Source: Gordionus sp. m RMFG-2023
Lineage: Eukaryota; Nematomorpha; Gordioida; Chordodea; Parachordodidae
Direction: 5' to 3'
Length of the DNA: 64,000 nucleotides
Assembly (NCBI RefSeq): GCF_954871325.1
Contig: NC_088777.1
Span: forward strand, 33,581,366 to 33,645,365
The notes under the pieces are model-generated. The model saw only the letters and a list, made by a program, of their open reading frames with translations. It was not told the origin of the DNA and searched no databases. A program made the position numbers and the translations under genes. Position 1 is the stretch's first letter, and each line of letters starts with the position of its first letter. Positions 1 to 13,079 of the stretch are shown here, in pieces.

Positions 1-189
1 AATTACATCAAAATTTTATTTCTTAAATAAATTTTTAATAATTAATCATTTCAAAAGATTTTTTGTCTATAGATGTAAACTAATAAAATCTATATTAGGA
101 TAAAATTTTAACCTTCTAGTGTTTATAATTTTAAAATAATATTAAATGGTTTGCCAAGCCCCACGGTTTACCTAACCCCAGTCTCCCCT

Positions 190-273
190 ATATTGTAAAT
201 AAATTTGTCCAAATAAAAAATAACCAAAATACAAATTTGATAGGTACTACCTTCCTATCATTAACCTAAGAAT
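190..273 (-). repeat. Left end of a tRNA-bearing TIR element (partial copy)
   Basis: Read on the minus strand, this stretch starts with a TTAATGATA terminus followed by GGTAGTACCTATCAAATTTG. That matches the left ends of the complete copies at 32154 and 48424. The match fades around position 190, so only the terminal 80 bp or so is recognisable. No target-site duplication was found. Confidence 0.5.
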
Positions 274-397
274 TCTAGTATATATATGTTATGGCAGCTG
301 AAATAAATGAATGTTTGATATAATATGATATTATCATTCGACTGAATAAGCAATGGTGATTTTTGTTAAACATTAATTTAGAATACTATTGGCTATT

Positions 398-680
398 AGG
401 TAGTGACACTGTGACTGACTGTGGCTGTGTCATGGTTTTTATATATATTATCTCCCCAAGAATGGAACCAGCAATTTAGATTAAGAAAAAAAATGATCTT
501 TGCTGTGATTCGAATCCAAAGCCATCAGATTTGTAAGCGACGCTCTTGCCGATTTGGCCACAGACGCTTTTCAAAATTCACGATTTTTTAAATATATATT
601 ATAAATTGTGACACTGTGACTGTGGCACTGTGCATGTGACACGGCTTTTATATATATTATAGATAGTAATGTCATTAATA
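398..680 (-). repeat. Third copy of the tRNA-bearing element, with flanking direct repeats
   Basis: Minus-strand bases 569 to 493 are tRNA-like, with an A-box-like GTGGCCAAATCGGCAAG and a B-box GGATTCGAATCAC. They closely follow the tRNA-like parts of the copies at 32276 and 48542. The downstream TTGGGGAGATAATATATA also matches those copies. Unlike them, this copy lies between two direct repeats (about 404-447 and 607-657) built on GTGACACTGTGACTG and ending in a TTTTATATATATTA-like run. It is probably a diverged short interspersed element (SINE) rather than a functional tRNA gene, because its acceptor stem does not pair well. Confidence 0.65.
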
Positions 681-1039
681 TGAAAATCAGGGCCGTGAAC
701 CCGAACCCTGAATCAGAACCCTTCGAATCCTGATATTTTACTGAGCCAGAACCCCAAATCGAACCTTTTTTTAAACGTAGGGCTCAGGGTTTAAGAATTT
801 TTTTTAATATTTTAATTTTTTATTAATTTTTATTAAAATTTCTTCCTTTTATTTTTTTAAATTATAAAAAATTTAAACAATATTAAAATATATATTAAAA
901 ATATAACAAGTTTAATATTTATATAATAATAAAACATTAAATCTTTAATTCCTTGCATACTATATGCGCTACAATAAACTCCCATTTTTAAATATCCCAT
1001 ACCTGTTTATGAAAATGGGATCAAAGTCATGATTGAAAA

Positions 1040-2040
1040 TATTTTAAACCTTAAGTTTGATGAAATAACTCGAACACAAGCGTCTTTAGCCACTAAGAAT
1101 GATGGATTAGGTATTAGATCTCCTTTCGATCTTGCCTTAACTGCCTTCATATCAAGTTGCTAATTAACGATATTGTAAATTTCAATCTTACTAAACCTGG
1201 TTGTGCTGTTATCGATTGGAAATCACAAATTATTACTGATCACCCACTTCCAGAAACGAATAGGCAGAAGGACTGAGATAGGCTCATAATTGCAAGCTGA
1301 ATTGAATCACTCATTTCCAGAATGCAAATATCTGACCGTTCATTATTTTTCTCGTTGCTTAATGGATCTGACCATGAGTTTCTTGAAGCTATTACCTCTA
1401 ATTTACATCTACAACTAAACCAAAATGAGCTCACTCACGCAATTGGTATTCGTTTAAACTGCTTAATAACCCAACCCCATACTTGTTCTGGTTGTAGTTT
1501 TGCCGTCGATGGTAATAGAAGACATACTCTTTATTTTCGATCTTGTAAAGCCCGAATTGTTAGGCATAATTTGCCTAATTTGGTTATCCTTAGAACTTTG
1601 AGATCATTTCAAATTTCATCTATTATTGAACCTCCAGGTCTTTTTAGATCTGATGGGAAACGTCCAGATGGGATGTCTTAAATTCCCTGGAAGTGACTCG
1701 TGCATTGATCCATTGGTCCTTTCCAAACAAACTCTTAACATCCTTGAGAAAAGGAGCAACTAAAAATAGAAAAATATTCAGAAATTTTACAAGAACACAT
1801 ATTCATTCCTATAATTTCCACCACCTTAACAACCTTTGGGAATTGCGGTTTATTCATTGTCAAGAACTTGTCTCTAACATTCGTAAACTTATGCACTAAC
1901 CTCATGAAGGCTTTTTCTTAAGACAAAGACTTGCCATAGCTATTCGCAAGGCTAATTACATTAGCTTCATGTATAGCCTCACCCCACAAGACGATTATTT
2001 TAAAAGTTAATATATGTTTTAATAAACTTATTTACACAAA
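1040..2040 (+). mobile_element. 3' end of a LINE with a C-terminal PD-(D/E)XK-like domain
   Basis: The translation holds a QASLATKNDGLGIRSPFDLA stretch near 1077-1140, then the segment from 1322 with DHEFLEAI and HAIGIRL. A zinc-knuckle-like CSGC...RHTLYFRSC follows, then FRSDGKRPDGMS. The same order occurs in the longer copy at about 33370-34230. It matches the region after the reverse transcriptase of LINEs that end in a zinc knuckle plus a restriction-like endonuclease (R2/NeSL-type organisation). Several frame changes and stops show it is dead, and the reverse transcriptase is absent, as expected of a 5'-truncated insertion. The exact clade is an inference. Confidence 0.7.
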
Positions 2041-2784
2041 ACTACATGTTCTGAAAACAGCTATAATCCATTAACAGGCGTGTCCAGTGGGGGAAGTTGG
2101 AGGGATAAACCCTCTCATTGGCCAAAAAATTTAATTTTTATGACTATGTTTTTGCTCATGACATATAAAAGAGGATTAACATTTTTATATAAAAAGAATC
2201 TAAAAATAAAAAGGAGCTATAACACGTAACAAGAGAGTCTAAAAGGTACGCCGGGTATTTTTCATTTTTCTTAAATTTTGATTTTTTTAAATTTTATATT
2301 AATAAAAAACTAAAAGAATTTTTTCTTAAATATTAACTTCTACCGTAAAGATATGTAAAAAATAAAACTACGTTTAAATATTTTGGAGAATCAGCTTCAT
2401 CTATTTTTTATAGCACTTTTATTTATTATGGACAATTATATTCAATTGTGTAAATATATTATATTTGTTTAAGATGATTATTTTAAAAATACGCGAATTC
2501 GTTAAGGGATGGGTTCTAAATCGTTAAAACAAAAATCGCTAAAATTGAGAATCTCGCTTCTCCTAATTTTTCAAGTAAATTTGAAATTAATATACTTGAA
2601 TTTAAATTGAGTTTTTAAAAAAATTAATAAAAATAGATGAAATATTATCATTGCTCCCAATTTGATTAGCTATTTAGAACGGGAACTTTCTTTAAGAGGA
2701 AAATTATTATTAATCTGTCTAGACTCATAATAAAAAATTTTTTTTAATGTATATAATTTTTTTAAAATGTATCTGAAAATTTAT

Positions 2785-2798
2785 ATTATTTTTTTAGG
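2785..2798 (+). promoter_or_regulatory. Splice-acceptor-like tract directly before the GPCR start codon
   Basis: A T-rich run ends in TTTTTTTAG one base before the ATG at 2799. It looks like a 3' splice site, either of an intron in the 5' UTR or for a trans-spliced leader. The PHB2 gene shows the same arrangement at 50700-50708. Confidence 0.5.
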
Positions 2799-5700
2799 AT
2801 GATATCACTAGATAGCACAGAAAGAATTTGGCTCTTCGTCTATTTAGCTTTGAGCTTGGCTATATTAGGCTCCAATTCACTTCTCTTAGCTACACTTCTG
2901 ACCCAAAAAAGACTATATAACGCTACAAATATATTCGTAATTTCCCTTTCGGCATCCGATTTATTGGTTGGATTGATTATATTGCCTCTCTTGATAGTCG
3001 GGGAGTTCTACAGGTTTCCCTTCAATATATTTTTTAACTTATTTTAAACCAAATTATTGCTCCCACGGGTTAGGGGCTTTTTTAGTTAGATACTTTGGGT
3101 GCTACAGTATCCCCTTTTCAAAACTAACACGAAAAATTGATTAGCTCTTTCACATTTAAACAAATACATTAAATTTTATTTAACTAGCTTTCTTATGTAG
3201 ATTTACGGCTTATTTTAATGAAATATTACTTTTCTTGGGGCATTAAATCATTTTATTATTATTATTTTCTTACTTTGGCCTTAAGCAAAAATAATGGTGA
3301 AAAATATATTATATTACAATATTCAATATAGATTCATTTTTGGGCTGATTTTTTAATAAAATTTTTTTTAGACACTTCCACCCTTTTGTAAAAATCTAAT
3401 GATGTCCTTACCACAGGCACTTAGTTAATTTAAAATAAGGTATTAATCAACGAAGTAGGTTATGAATGCTGCATTAGCACATTTAAAGGGGTGCCTCGAT
3501 AATATTTTTTAGCGAAGCGAATTAAATATGTTATCTAAACCATTAAATTCTCATATTTAGTATCATACTTATTAATTTTGAATCAACTTCGTCAACCATA
3601 AAAAAATAACCGAATTTGAGGCCAATTCCTCCAACATGAAGTCAGCCAAACTAACTTATATTAATAAGAGCGTATTTTCCATTTTAGTGCTTCCTGTTTG
3701 GTAGATATTTTAAATAAAATCACGTTATTGGCAAAATATTTTAAAAAAATGTCAAGATTTGCATTTTTCTAAAACTGAAATATAAAAGTAACCTAATATC
3801 TGGGTTCACTAATATGTAATACCTGATTAATGCTTACAAAATCATCAATAAGTTTTTTCATACAATAAACAGAAACTGGCTATAGTACGCTTTAGGTGGG
3901 TCTTATATTGGATTTTAAATTGTTATTTAAAATGAAAGCACGTCTTAATACACTAAGATATACTTTTCCCCGATTCAAATTATCTTATGATTCTATGCCA
4001 TTTATAGATATTACCTGTTCTTTTCGGGTTATTTAATAGATTTAGTAATATAGTTAGAATATCGTTGTATTATGAATCGAGTTATATTAAGATAAATCAG
4101 TTTTAAGTATGAAGTTTGTCAAACTTCTGAAAATACTAATTCTAAAACTTGAGTCATTAAAAATAAATAGTACACATTTTAGTTTAATGTTTCAATTAAT
4201 TTGGTATAGAAAATTTTTAAAATTGGTCAAGTATGGATTGGTTATAGTAAAATTTAGTGATGTTTATTCATAGATTTTTCGTGCATTTTTAAGAAGAACA
4301 AATTTCTGAGATTATTTAATAGAATTAGAAATCGAAGAGGCGGTTTAATCAATTTAAAATAAAAAATAAATTTTTATCTACATATTTTTACCTAATTGTA
4401 TTTACCATGGGGGTAGTGTTTAAACCCCCTCCCCCATCCCTTCTTCTTTTACAATCCCCTGATTAAATAAAATATTATATGCCATTAAAAAATAATTTAT
4501 ATTCATTCATTATCACGGAAACTCTATGAAATACAATTTCATCACCCCCAAAAGAGTTGTAGGGTGCCTCAGGTATTTTTACTAACATATACAGATTACA
4601 TACTTGATGTCTAACTATTTTATTATATAGGACGTGATAGCAAAAAGAAGGAAAGAGTGTATATTATATATATAGTGATTATTTATTAATTCAGTTTCCG
4701 GCAGAATGGAAAGTATTTGTTGTAAAATATCATATATTATATTTTGATGCACCTCTTTCGTTTTTTGAAGTTTTAATTTACATTTTAAGAATTTGATTTA
4801 TTCTGACCCTGGACTGTAAATTATTTTAGCCGTACCCACTTTGGGCTGAACTTAAATGATTTGGGCTTCAACTCAAACCGAACCTGGGTAAAAAATCTCG
4901 CGCGTTCGAAGCCTTTATTCAAAATATCCCCCCCCCCCACCTATAAGATAATATTATGTACATTTTAGAAAAAAATAAATATTGTATCTTATACAAAATA
5001 AATTTACATAATATAATAATTAATTTATTATAGTGTTAAAGTAAGTATACAATATAAAAAAAATAATAAATTGCAAACATCGATTATTTAATTGTTTTAT
5101 ATTTATGAATCAAAAAGTTTGAAATAATCAGGGATGTGGACCCTTTGATAAAAAAAATGATCCGAGTTCAGGAATATAATTTTAAAAAGGGGTTCGGGTC
5201 CAGGTTTGCAGATCATAAAGAAATATTGACTTAAAATTACACAATTTATTATTTTTTATACTCAATATGGATAATAGACATGCTTATACGTGATACGTGA
5301 TATATAGCGCTTTTGCCCTTAGCATTAAAAGTTCAACAACGCTAGGTTTTCCTCTTTTCCATCTAATTGGAACAAACTAATTTAGGTATATAAGTAAAAA
5401 ATATGAGGAGCCCTCCACGCGTTTATGGGCAAGCCGCACGTACTTGTACCCGCAACATTTTGAAAATGTTGCTTAAACGTCTATAGGCTTAATAAAAAAG
5501 CGAGGCAAAAAAAGATACCCGAGAACTACAGTATAATTTAATTACTTTAAGGGTGGGGGGGGTGGATAATTTTAAGTTTAAGATATCACTATGTAAGTAA
5601 TAGTTGATTACAGATCGGTTTTGAGAAGATTCCTGTATTTGGTTGCTTTATATGAAGAATTTATTGATTACCATGAAAAATTAAGAAATGAATACCATGT

Positions 5701-8700
5701 AAATCAAGAAAATATACGCATCTTTTGAATTCTAAATCTTTATAGTAATTTGTCTTAGTAATTAAAATCTACTAGAGATGTATTTGATAGTAATATTTTT
5801 TGTTCTTTGATTAAACAGAAATTTTGGGTTGTGAGCTTTCATTTGAAATATCTCTCTTTGATGCGAAATAGGTTTTTGATAGATTTCTTGCAGTTGTTTA
5901 GTTTTATAAATTGTTTCATATTGATATTTAATTTCATCACATCCTTTATAGTTTTGTAGTACCATAGTGATTTGTATTTCGTGTGCTGTTTCCCTTTGTA
6001 TATATAAAGCCATGTTATTTGTGTACTAGGTTGTGATCAAAGTTTCTTATTATATGGGCTAGGAACTAAATTCAGCGTTTTTTTAATGTTATGTTTATTG
6101 TATGATTTGACTTTTTCCAAAGATTTGAGTTTGAGATGATTCTTGGGTAGAAGATACAATTTATTAGAGGCAATTATTGATAAAGGATTGAAGTCGTCTA
6201 TTTTCTGTTTTGTTTATTTCCCATATATCCCCTCCATAGAGTGTTATAGGGACTATTGTCAAGTTGAAGATCCACAGTCTGGTAAATACCGAAATCTATT
6301 TTTTTTTTTCCATACTTTCATATATGTATAAAAAGCACCTCTCGCTTTTTGTATTCTAATCTTTATTTATTCTTTGCAACTACTTTTATTATCCAGTGTG
6401 ACCCCTAAGTACTTTATTTTGTCTACTATTTTAACTGCATTATCTCCAACCGTAAGATTTGGAGCGGTGGCGCGTTTGGGAAAGGGAGAATAACTGTTTT
6501 TTTGAAATTTATCGTTGTCAAACTCTATGACTCCAGGTCTCTAATAGGTAGAGTAAATTTTTGGTTTCTTCTATATTTTTGACATTACAACGATGTCATC
6601 TGCATATGATATTAATCTGTTTTCTAAACATTTGACCCTATATCTACTAGATCGGCCGCATTCGGTGCTTCTTTTATGACTTCATTTGTTATGAAATTAA
6701 ACAGGAGTTGCTTTACACCTTTTTTTATCCTGAAGAAAGGTAATATTTTATCGTTGATTTTGAAGCATGCAACCAGTTTAAAATATTGGTTTTTTTTAAG
6801 ATGAGAATGACGTTGGGTTATGCTGACCCCTCCATCTTCATACTTACATCATATTAAAAATGCTGACCAATTTAAAATAAAAAAAGAAAACAATCACTTA
6901 ATGATATTATTTATGCACACCCCTTAAATGTCGCAATCCACTCCATAACCTCGACTATTAGATAAATGATTTCATTAAAAATATTTATAAAAAATAGCCT
7001 TCGTCCTTTTATAGATTTGTGACAAAGATATGATGTGATATCTTCAAGGAATATATATTAATTCCTTATTTAGAAACATAATAAATAAAATATTAAACAA
7101 AATAATTCATATATATTTTGATGCGAATAACATGAACAAGCAAAATAAACTTTAACATATATCCAACCCTCCCCACTTCAAATAACTGAAATACACCCCC
7201 CCCCCCCCATCGTTTTGAATAATTTATTTTTTTCATATATACGCATCAAAATATCTTACATGTTCATATTTATTGTCTCACCAATCTCTTCGGTTACTTG
7301 CTTCATCAGAATTCCATAATTATCTTTCCTTTATCGTCTTCCATGATTCGAATGATTTACACTCCATCATTAAAATATTAACATAATTTGTTCATTAGCT
7401 CCATGAGTAACTTTATTTTTCCATTTGTGACCGCAGATACATTTTCAGGGGTATATCGGTGTGGATGTTAGATCTAATGATAATAATAGTCGGTCCGGTG
7501 AGAATTAAGCTGAAATACTATTACCTTGTATTTCTATCCAAAGTATGCTCCTTTTGATTCGTCCCCTTTAAGAATGCCCCACTAAACTTTAAGTTATAAA
7601 ATTACCTCCTAATAACTTTCTTCCGAATATTAGATTGTCCAAGTGTAGTACAGGAAATTTTATCTTCCTCCAGTTATTACTTAGAATATATTTTAATGCA
7701 GCAAATCTTTCATATCTTTTCCCTCAATCCTGTTCAAGTATCAGGTTTCGCATAAATTTGGAATTTTTATCACTAACTTTTATCATTAAAATATCTAATT
7801 ACGCCGTTTAAATATCATAACCCACACAACTCTACAACCTCGACTCTTAGATAAATTTAACTTTATTAGAGACTAGAAATTAATTAGAAAGCTAATTTTT
7901 ACCAAAAACTATATCTCTATATTAAAAAATATAGCGATTAAATATAAAATTTTGTCCTTTATAATTTTTTGAGACAAAGCAATCACGCCATATCTTTACA
8001 TAATATATATTATATATATAACATCAGACGACATATTCATAAATATTAAATTAATTCTAAAAAAATTTTAACGGCTTTTTAACATAATGTACAACAAATA
8101 TAATATAAAATGTTTTGTAAATAAAATAAAGGAATAATTAAATATGATGAGCATCTTGAGAAAATATCTTTTAAAGCAGGGGTTCTTGTCACGCTCCTGT
8201 CTAAAAGAAATAATATATATGCCCCCCCCCCATTATCCCTCTTTTAAATTCTAAGCACTTCTATGAGCAGGGTTATTTATTCTAAGATAAATCATAAATA
8301 AAAATTATTTTAAAAACTATATATGATATTTTATTATATTTTTTATTATGATAAAATTATAGGCTAAGCTTAAAATTAGGTATGAATGGAAAGCGTTAGC
8401 AACTTTCGTCACGAATATTTATATTTATTGATAAATTATGGATAAGTTGCAATATAATTTAATAAAAAATTTGTATTAAAATATAGAATATTTTTTGCTA
8501 AGACACGATATCGATATGATTTATATTTAATAAAATTAACTATATTGGGTATGGCCAATAAAGTTATCTATAACGGATATTATGCAGTTAACTTTCACTT
8601 TAGGTAACTAAATTTCTTAGTTTCTTGGAGGGAGATTTTACTATATACATAAGTATAAGAAATTGAAGTATATTTCCATTGCTATCATTAATAGATATAC

Positions 8701-11582
8701 ATTATGCATAAATTTTCTTAGACAAACCTTTCCGCCCCGCAAAATATGTCACTTGTATTCCGTGTTCGTCATGTTCAATTGTGTTACAGCAGTGTGCTCT
8801 GTTTACTCCATTTTGGGTATAGCTTTTGAGAGGTACAGAGTAATAGTGCAACCGTTCAAGCCTAGACTTGATCAAGGTCAGTGTTTAGCTGGCATAGGCT
8901 CCCTTTGGATAACGGCTTTTGTAGTATCTTGTGTTTTTGTGGCTCAGATTGAAGTAAAAAACGACTTGAGATACCTCCCAAATATTTTTAATAGAGTCAA
9001 TTCCATCATAGAACCAACCACAAATAGAAATTACAGACAAATTAAAAACGGTAAATGATTACATAGCATTTTATAATTATGATGTTCCGGCCTTTTTTTA
9101 AGAGAATAATATGTATTTTCAGGTTTCGTTTTATCGATAAAAAATAGAAATTTACACATGAATAAATTTTTAATGAAAAATATGAAAATGTTATAAATTA
9201 CAAAATTAACATCAATGACCAAATTAGTATCATTTTAGGTTTAATTAATGTTCATTTTAAGTTATTCTTATTCCTTTTTTAAATTGACAAAGCTAGGTGT
9301 ATATATATATATATCTAATTTGAAACTAATTGTCACAATCATAGGAAACTATTTTTTTCAAAGTCACTAATTTCTTTCTAATGAACATTAATTGGATTAA
9401 AATTTTATATAATACGTGCAATGTGAATTATGAATTATAAAATTAAAATTTAATTATTTTTTAACTAGGACTCATATGTTTTTTTTTATCAATTCTAAAT
9501 ATTGAATGAATTGAATCAGCATATAATATTGTAAAATAGAAAATATCGGCATAAATTATTTTATAAAAATTAATTAAATATTTAGGACCAGCCTAGACAA
9601 AAACCCTTTTAAGGTTTCATGAAATAATGTTTTTTTAGAAGGGTTTAAATAAATTTATATTAATATTTTTCAGTTGAAATGAGTTATATTAAAATATTCA
9701 TTCTGACAAACAATAAGATGATATTACCAAATTAACTCACAAATGTCTAATTATAACTGTAATTCAGGGATTTAATTGGCCATTTTAAATAAAATTATTG
9801 CATCTTTATATTTAATAAGACACGCATTACCCAACTTTATTTCCTCCTACAAAGGTAAATGTTTTAAACTTAGCCGACAACTCCATCACTTTTAATAATA
9901 ATGATAGTAGATTTGAACTACGAGACACACCTCCTAATTACACATCCTATTGCGATAGAAACAGCATGAATACAATGTTGACACGAATTAACAGATTGGC
10001 TATTCCTTGGACCGATAACTCTTCTTATTTGCAGGAGAACTTTACTCATACAGAATCAAAATTCATAAATACTTATCTTAAAAACCTTAGATTCGAGCTA
10101 TTTGATCATAATTACGCTCAAATAGGTCTCGGTTTGGATAATCTGTTTAATTACGATAACAATAGTACAAGTGAATCTAGGTCTAAAACAAGTATAGAAA
10201 CAGAATTTTGCTCCTTCTCAAAATGGCAAAATGTTGCATACATTATATTTCAACTCTCAGTCGGTTGCACCATTCCATTATTGACGGCCATGGCACTCTA
10301 TTCTCAGATGGTAAAGACACTTTGGAAAACAAGGTTTAAGTTAGACTCATCTCCATCTCGGGTTAATATTCAATCTACCACTTTTGCATCCAATAACAAA
10401 TGCAAGTACAAAAATAACGATTATAATAATATAAATGACGAGGCTAATAAATTAAAAAAGAATGAGCAAAAAAAAAATGAACAAGCTTATTATAATTATG
10501 ACTCATTAAACAGTAAGATTGTAGCAAATTTGTACAAAGGTATCACAAAAAAAAAGATGAATAAAAAGAAGAGCATACCTGAATTATACCCCTCTCTTTA
10601 TAAAACCTTGGGTAGCTCTAAACTTGTTCCAATTCAATCAACCTACTGCAAAAGTTGTAATTGCTCATTCCTTAGAAAGGATTATTGTTTAAAGAACAAA
10701 TTTCCAATAAAACCCCAAAATCATTCAAAACAAACTACTCGTTCGTGTTTTGATTTTGGAACTAAGAGATTTGCAACTAAGGCTTTATCATTACCTTGCG
10801 AATACTTCATAAATCATCAGGACACTAATGAAAAGAATAAAATTAAGGATCATAAGAAGAATCAAATGCTTTGTTTTACCTACAAGAATCCTTTTACTGG
10901 GACAGAAAATCGAAAGAAAACAGTTTTACATGACCTTAATAGTGTAGAGAAGGGCCCGATTCACCACAATACCACTAATCAAATTATCCCCTTGTTGATC
11001 CTAAATCAAATTGATAATGACCATCACAAGAACTACGTGGAACACATTCTTTTTGATGTACCCACAGCACCATTTAAACTGGACCTTACTTCAAACGAAG
11101 TTAATTTAAAACACAGCTTAAAATCCTCTACTCTATTTAGTCGCAAGAACACACGCGCTATAAGACTTCTGATATGCATTATGATCATGTACCTTTCATG
11201 CTTCGTTCCGTTTTATATACTATCTCTAGTAGAGTTATTCTATCCTCTAGGGATATCAAAACTTATCTATAATATACACAACGTCGTAACTCTCACGGGC
11301 CATTGGGCTAATGTTTTACTTTATACTTACTTTAGCAAGAGCTTTAGAAATGGATTTGTTAATATGATCAGACATTCCTGCTTGGGTCTTCCTTCTAGAT
11401 ATCGATCTTCGATGACCAAATCTCCCATGGTTGATGATTACAACACTTTAAATCAAAATAACAATTACAGCGATAAAAGCACTAAACATAAATATCGATA
11501 TGAAGTCGATGCTCAATATATGAGGAGAAATTTCTCACTAGAAGATAAAAATTTTCATAAGAAACTCAACGACTTAAAATAA
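2799..11582 (+). CDS. Class A (rhodopsin-family) GPCR, three coding exons, about 768 aa
   Basis: This is a seven-helix receptor of the plasma membrane, probably for a peptide or amine; the ligand is unknown. Coding exons are 2799-3013, 8722-9050 and about 9820-11582. The first junction completes an Arg codon after TM2 and the phases give an open frame throughout (2307 nt). Visible landmarks are TM1 with GSN (N26, position 1.50), TM2 with LSASD (D54, 2.50), Cys81 before TM3, ERY at 108-110 (DRY motif) and W134 in TM4. Cys312 and P334 lie before and in TM5, CFVPF at 642-646 is a CWxP variant in TM6, and NVLLY at 679-683 replaces NPxxY in TM7. Only 9-10 residues precede TM1. The loop before TM5 is about 165 residues, with several N-glycosylation sequons, and the third intracellular loop is about 280 residues, rich in Lys and Asn. 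The exon 3 acceptor (AG at 9818-9819) is the least certain boundary. Confidence 0.92.
4800..5220. repeat. Degenerate repeat region with GGACCC/GGGTCC-like motifs
   Basis: The stretch opens with TCTGACCCTGGACTG and closes with GGGTTCGGGTCCAGG, with a poly-C run at about 4929. Its ends look loosely inverted, as in a decayed MITE. No target-site duplication was found and the assignment is weak. Confidence 0.25.
5700..6800 (-). mobile_element. LINE reverse-transcriptase fragment (inside the GPCR intron)
   Basis: On the minus strand, going leftwards from about 6760, the translation gives RIKKGVKQLLFNFITNEVI (the block after the palm). Next comes SYADDIVVMSK (the YADD catalytic motif) near 6610, then KIKYLGVTLDNK near 6400. 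Further left, 6013-5762 encodes an 83-residue open frame starting MALYIQRETAHE that may be the C-terminal tail. Stops and frame changes between blocks show a dead copy. The KYLGV..D motif after YADD fits Jockey/CR1/RTE-type LINEs, but the clade cannot be fixed. It is intronic to the receptor and on the opposite strand. Confidence 0.75.
9051..9819 (+). other. GPCR intron 2
   Basis: The donor is AAAAACG|GTAAATG at 9050/9051. The best phase-compatible acceptor is TTTAATAAG ending at 9819. The interior is plain AT-rich sequence with a short TA microsatellite near 9300 and no recognisable element. Confidence 0.6.
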
Positions 11583-12240
11583 TCTAAAATGTCTTTAAAA
11601 GGAGTTCAGTGAAAATCAATTTACTTCAGCATTGATTTCAAAGGATAACCTAAATACTTCTTGCTAATTGAGCACTTTTGAAATTTATCTTTCATTAAAA
11701 TAGTTTAGCTTACATTATTTTTAATTTGTATAACAACTCACAGATTTAATCCTTAATTTTGTTTTGCTCAATAATTAATTTGTAAAAATTTATTAATTTT
11801 TAAAGTTTCTTATTACCAGAAACGGAACCTTTTAAATTTGATGGGCATTGTAAGATCGAAAGGCATCTGAATTGCACTATAATTAAATAATTATGATATT
11901 AAAATAAAATCACGATTTGTAAACTGTTATATTCAATTTAACAACACATTATACTTTGAATAAATCTCTTAGAAAAGTTGCCATTTTACGAAGCCGTTTA
12001 AAATATTTAAGAATCTCATGATATATAATTTAAGAATTAGTTTTTTATTTGTAAATGTGTCATCTTTATACTATTGAATTATTTAATATTATAATATGAT
12101 TATTTGAATTTACAAGTCAATAAATATTGTATGAGAAAAATTCTATCCAAAATCAAAAGTATTTCTAGTTTATGTTTGATAAATTGTACCAAGGCAAAAA
12201 TAGAAGTCATATTGTAATTAAAAAAACAAATTAGTTGGGC
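11583..12240. other. GPCR 3' flank, AT-rich, no gene seen
   Basis: The sequence after the receptor stop codon is AT-rich and contains several AATAAA-like sites (for example near 11957 and 12119) that could serve as polyadenylation signals. No open frame or repeat was recognised. Confidence 0.4.
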
Positions 12241-12830
12241 AGTTTTTTTTATAGCTAGAAATTGGCAGTAATATATTACTTTGGGTGGGATTTACAGATT
12301 GCTTGTTTCGTATAGAAGTTGACTCCGATGTCGCTAAAAAATTACAACTTTATCACTTAAATTTTGATCCAACTGCAACTTCGCTTCCGACAGTTGCAGG
12401 TTTTTTTAGTCCTTGTCCGGGGGATTTACGGGCTTGTTTGAGGTATTAAACCATTAAGAGTTATTCCACAAATTTCTTACGTAATATTTGCTTTGGTTAA
12501 CTTACGGTCAAAATTTTATTTAGCATTCACATCCATCAACCAACCATTGATATTAAAGATGAAAAAGTCTCTTTGGGATATTTTGTTTTTACTTTTGAAG
12601 ATCAGGGTGTTGCTTCCACTATGGGAGAAAAAAAGTATTATTGATTTTGAAATTTTTAATCCTCTCTTATAAAAAATTCTTCCATTCCCGTTCTGGTATT
12701 CAAGTCACCTAAAATTATTATACTACGGCTAAAAGATTCTATCGTTTCTGCTTAGAGGGACATATATTCGAATTGCTCGTTCGAAGCAGGTATTTAAATA
12801 TATAAGTCCACATCTTTCATAGATAGGTAG
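12240..12830 (-). mobile_element. LINE apurinic-type endonuclease fragment
   Basis: On the minus strand near 12715-12660 the translation reads IILGDLNTRTGMEEFF. This is the Gly-Asp-Leu-Asn core of the APE-like endonuclease of LINEs (usually GDFN). It is followed leftwards by a decayed frame reading NTLIFKSKNKISQRDFFIFN. The rest is disrupted. It may derive from the same family as the fragment at 5700-6800, but no overlap allows a test. Confidence 0.6.
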
Positions 12831-13079
12831 TTAGTAGCCATGTTATTATTTTTGCAATGGGTTTCTTGGATCGCAATTAAGTTCGTTTTTTATTCTGCCA
12901 TAAGTCAAAGGAAAATAGTTAATTTGATCTTTAGAATTTATGTTAAGCTAGGACATGAGCAGGTCAGGGGTATTGCTAAGCTGCGGCTTCATGTGCAAAT
13001 GTTTACTAGCGGCCTCATTTTTATAGGGGCTAAGCCCCCACACTCTTTATTTGCGGGATTTCGGCAGGGATGCCTTTAG

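Larger units (their letters stand above)
3014..8721 (+). other. GPCR intron 1 (5.7 kb)
   Basis: The donor is CTACAG|GTTTCC at 3013/3014 and the acceptor is TTTTCTTAG at 8713-8721. The intron is very AT-rich with poly-C runs near 4929, 7197 and 8222. It contains a LINE fragment on the minus strand (5700-6800). A diverged pair of repeats (about 6910-7040 and 7810-8000) shares phrases such as CCTCGACTATTAGATAAAT. Nothing else coding was recognised. Confidence 0.8.

Noticed and set aside
2480-2750. A further small copy of the giant foldback arm
   Set aside because: Only a short phrase (TTAAGGGATGGGTTCTAAATC) matches 20692-20712. The rest was too diverged to call.
5762-6013. A stand-alone small host gene on the minus strand
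   Set aside because: It lies in line with LINE reverse-transcriptase blocks on the same strand and is better explained as a LINE tail.
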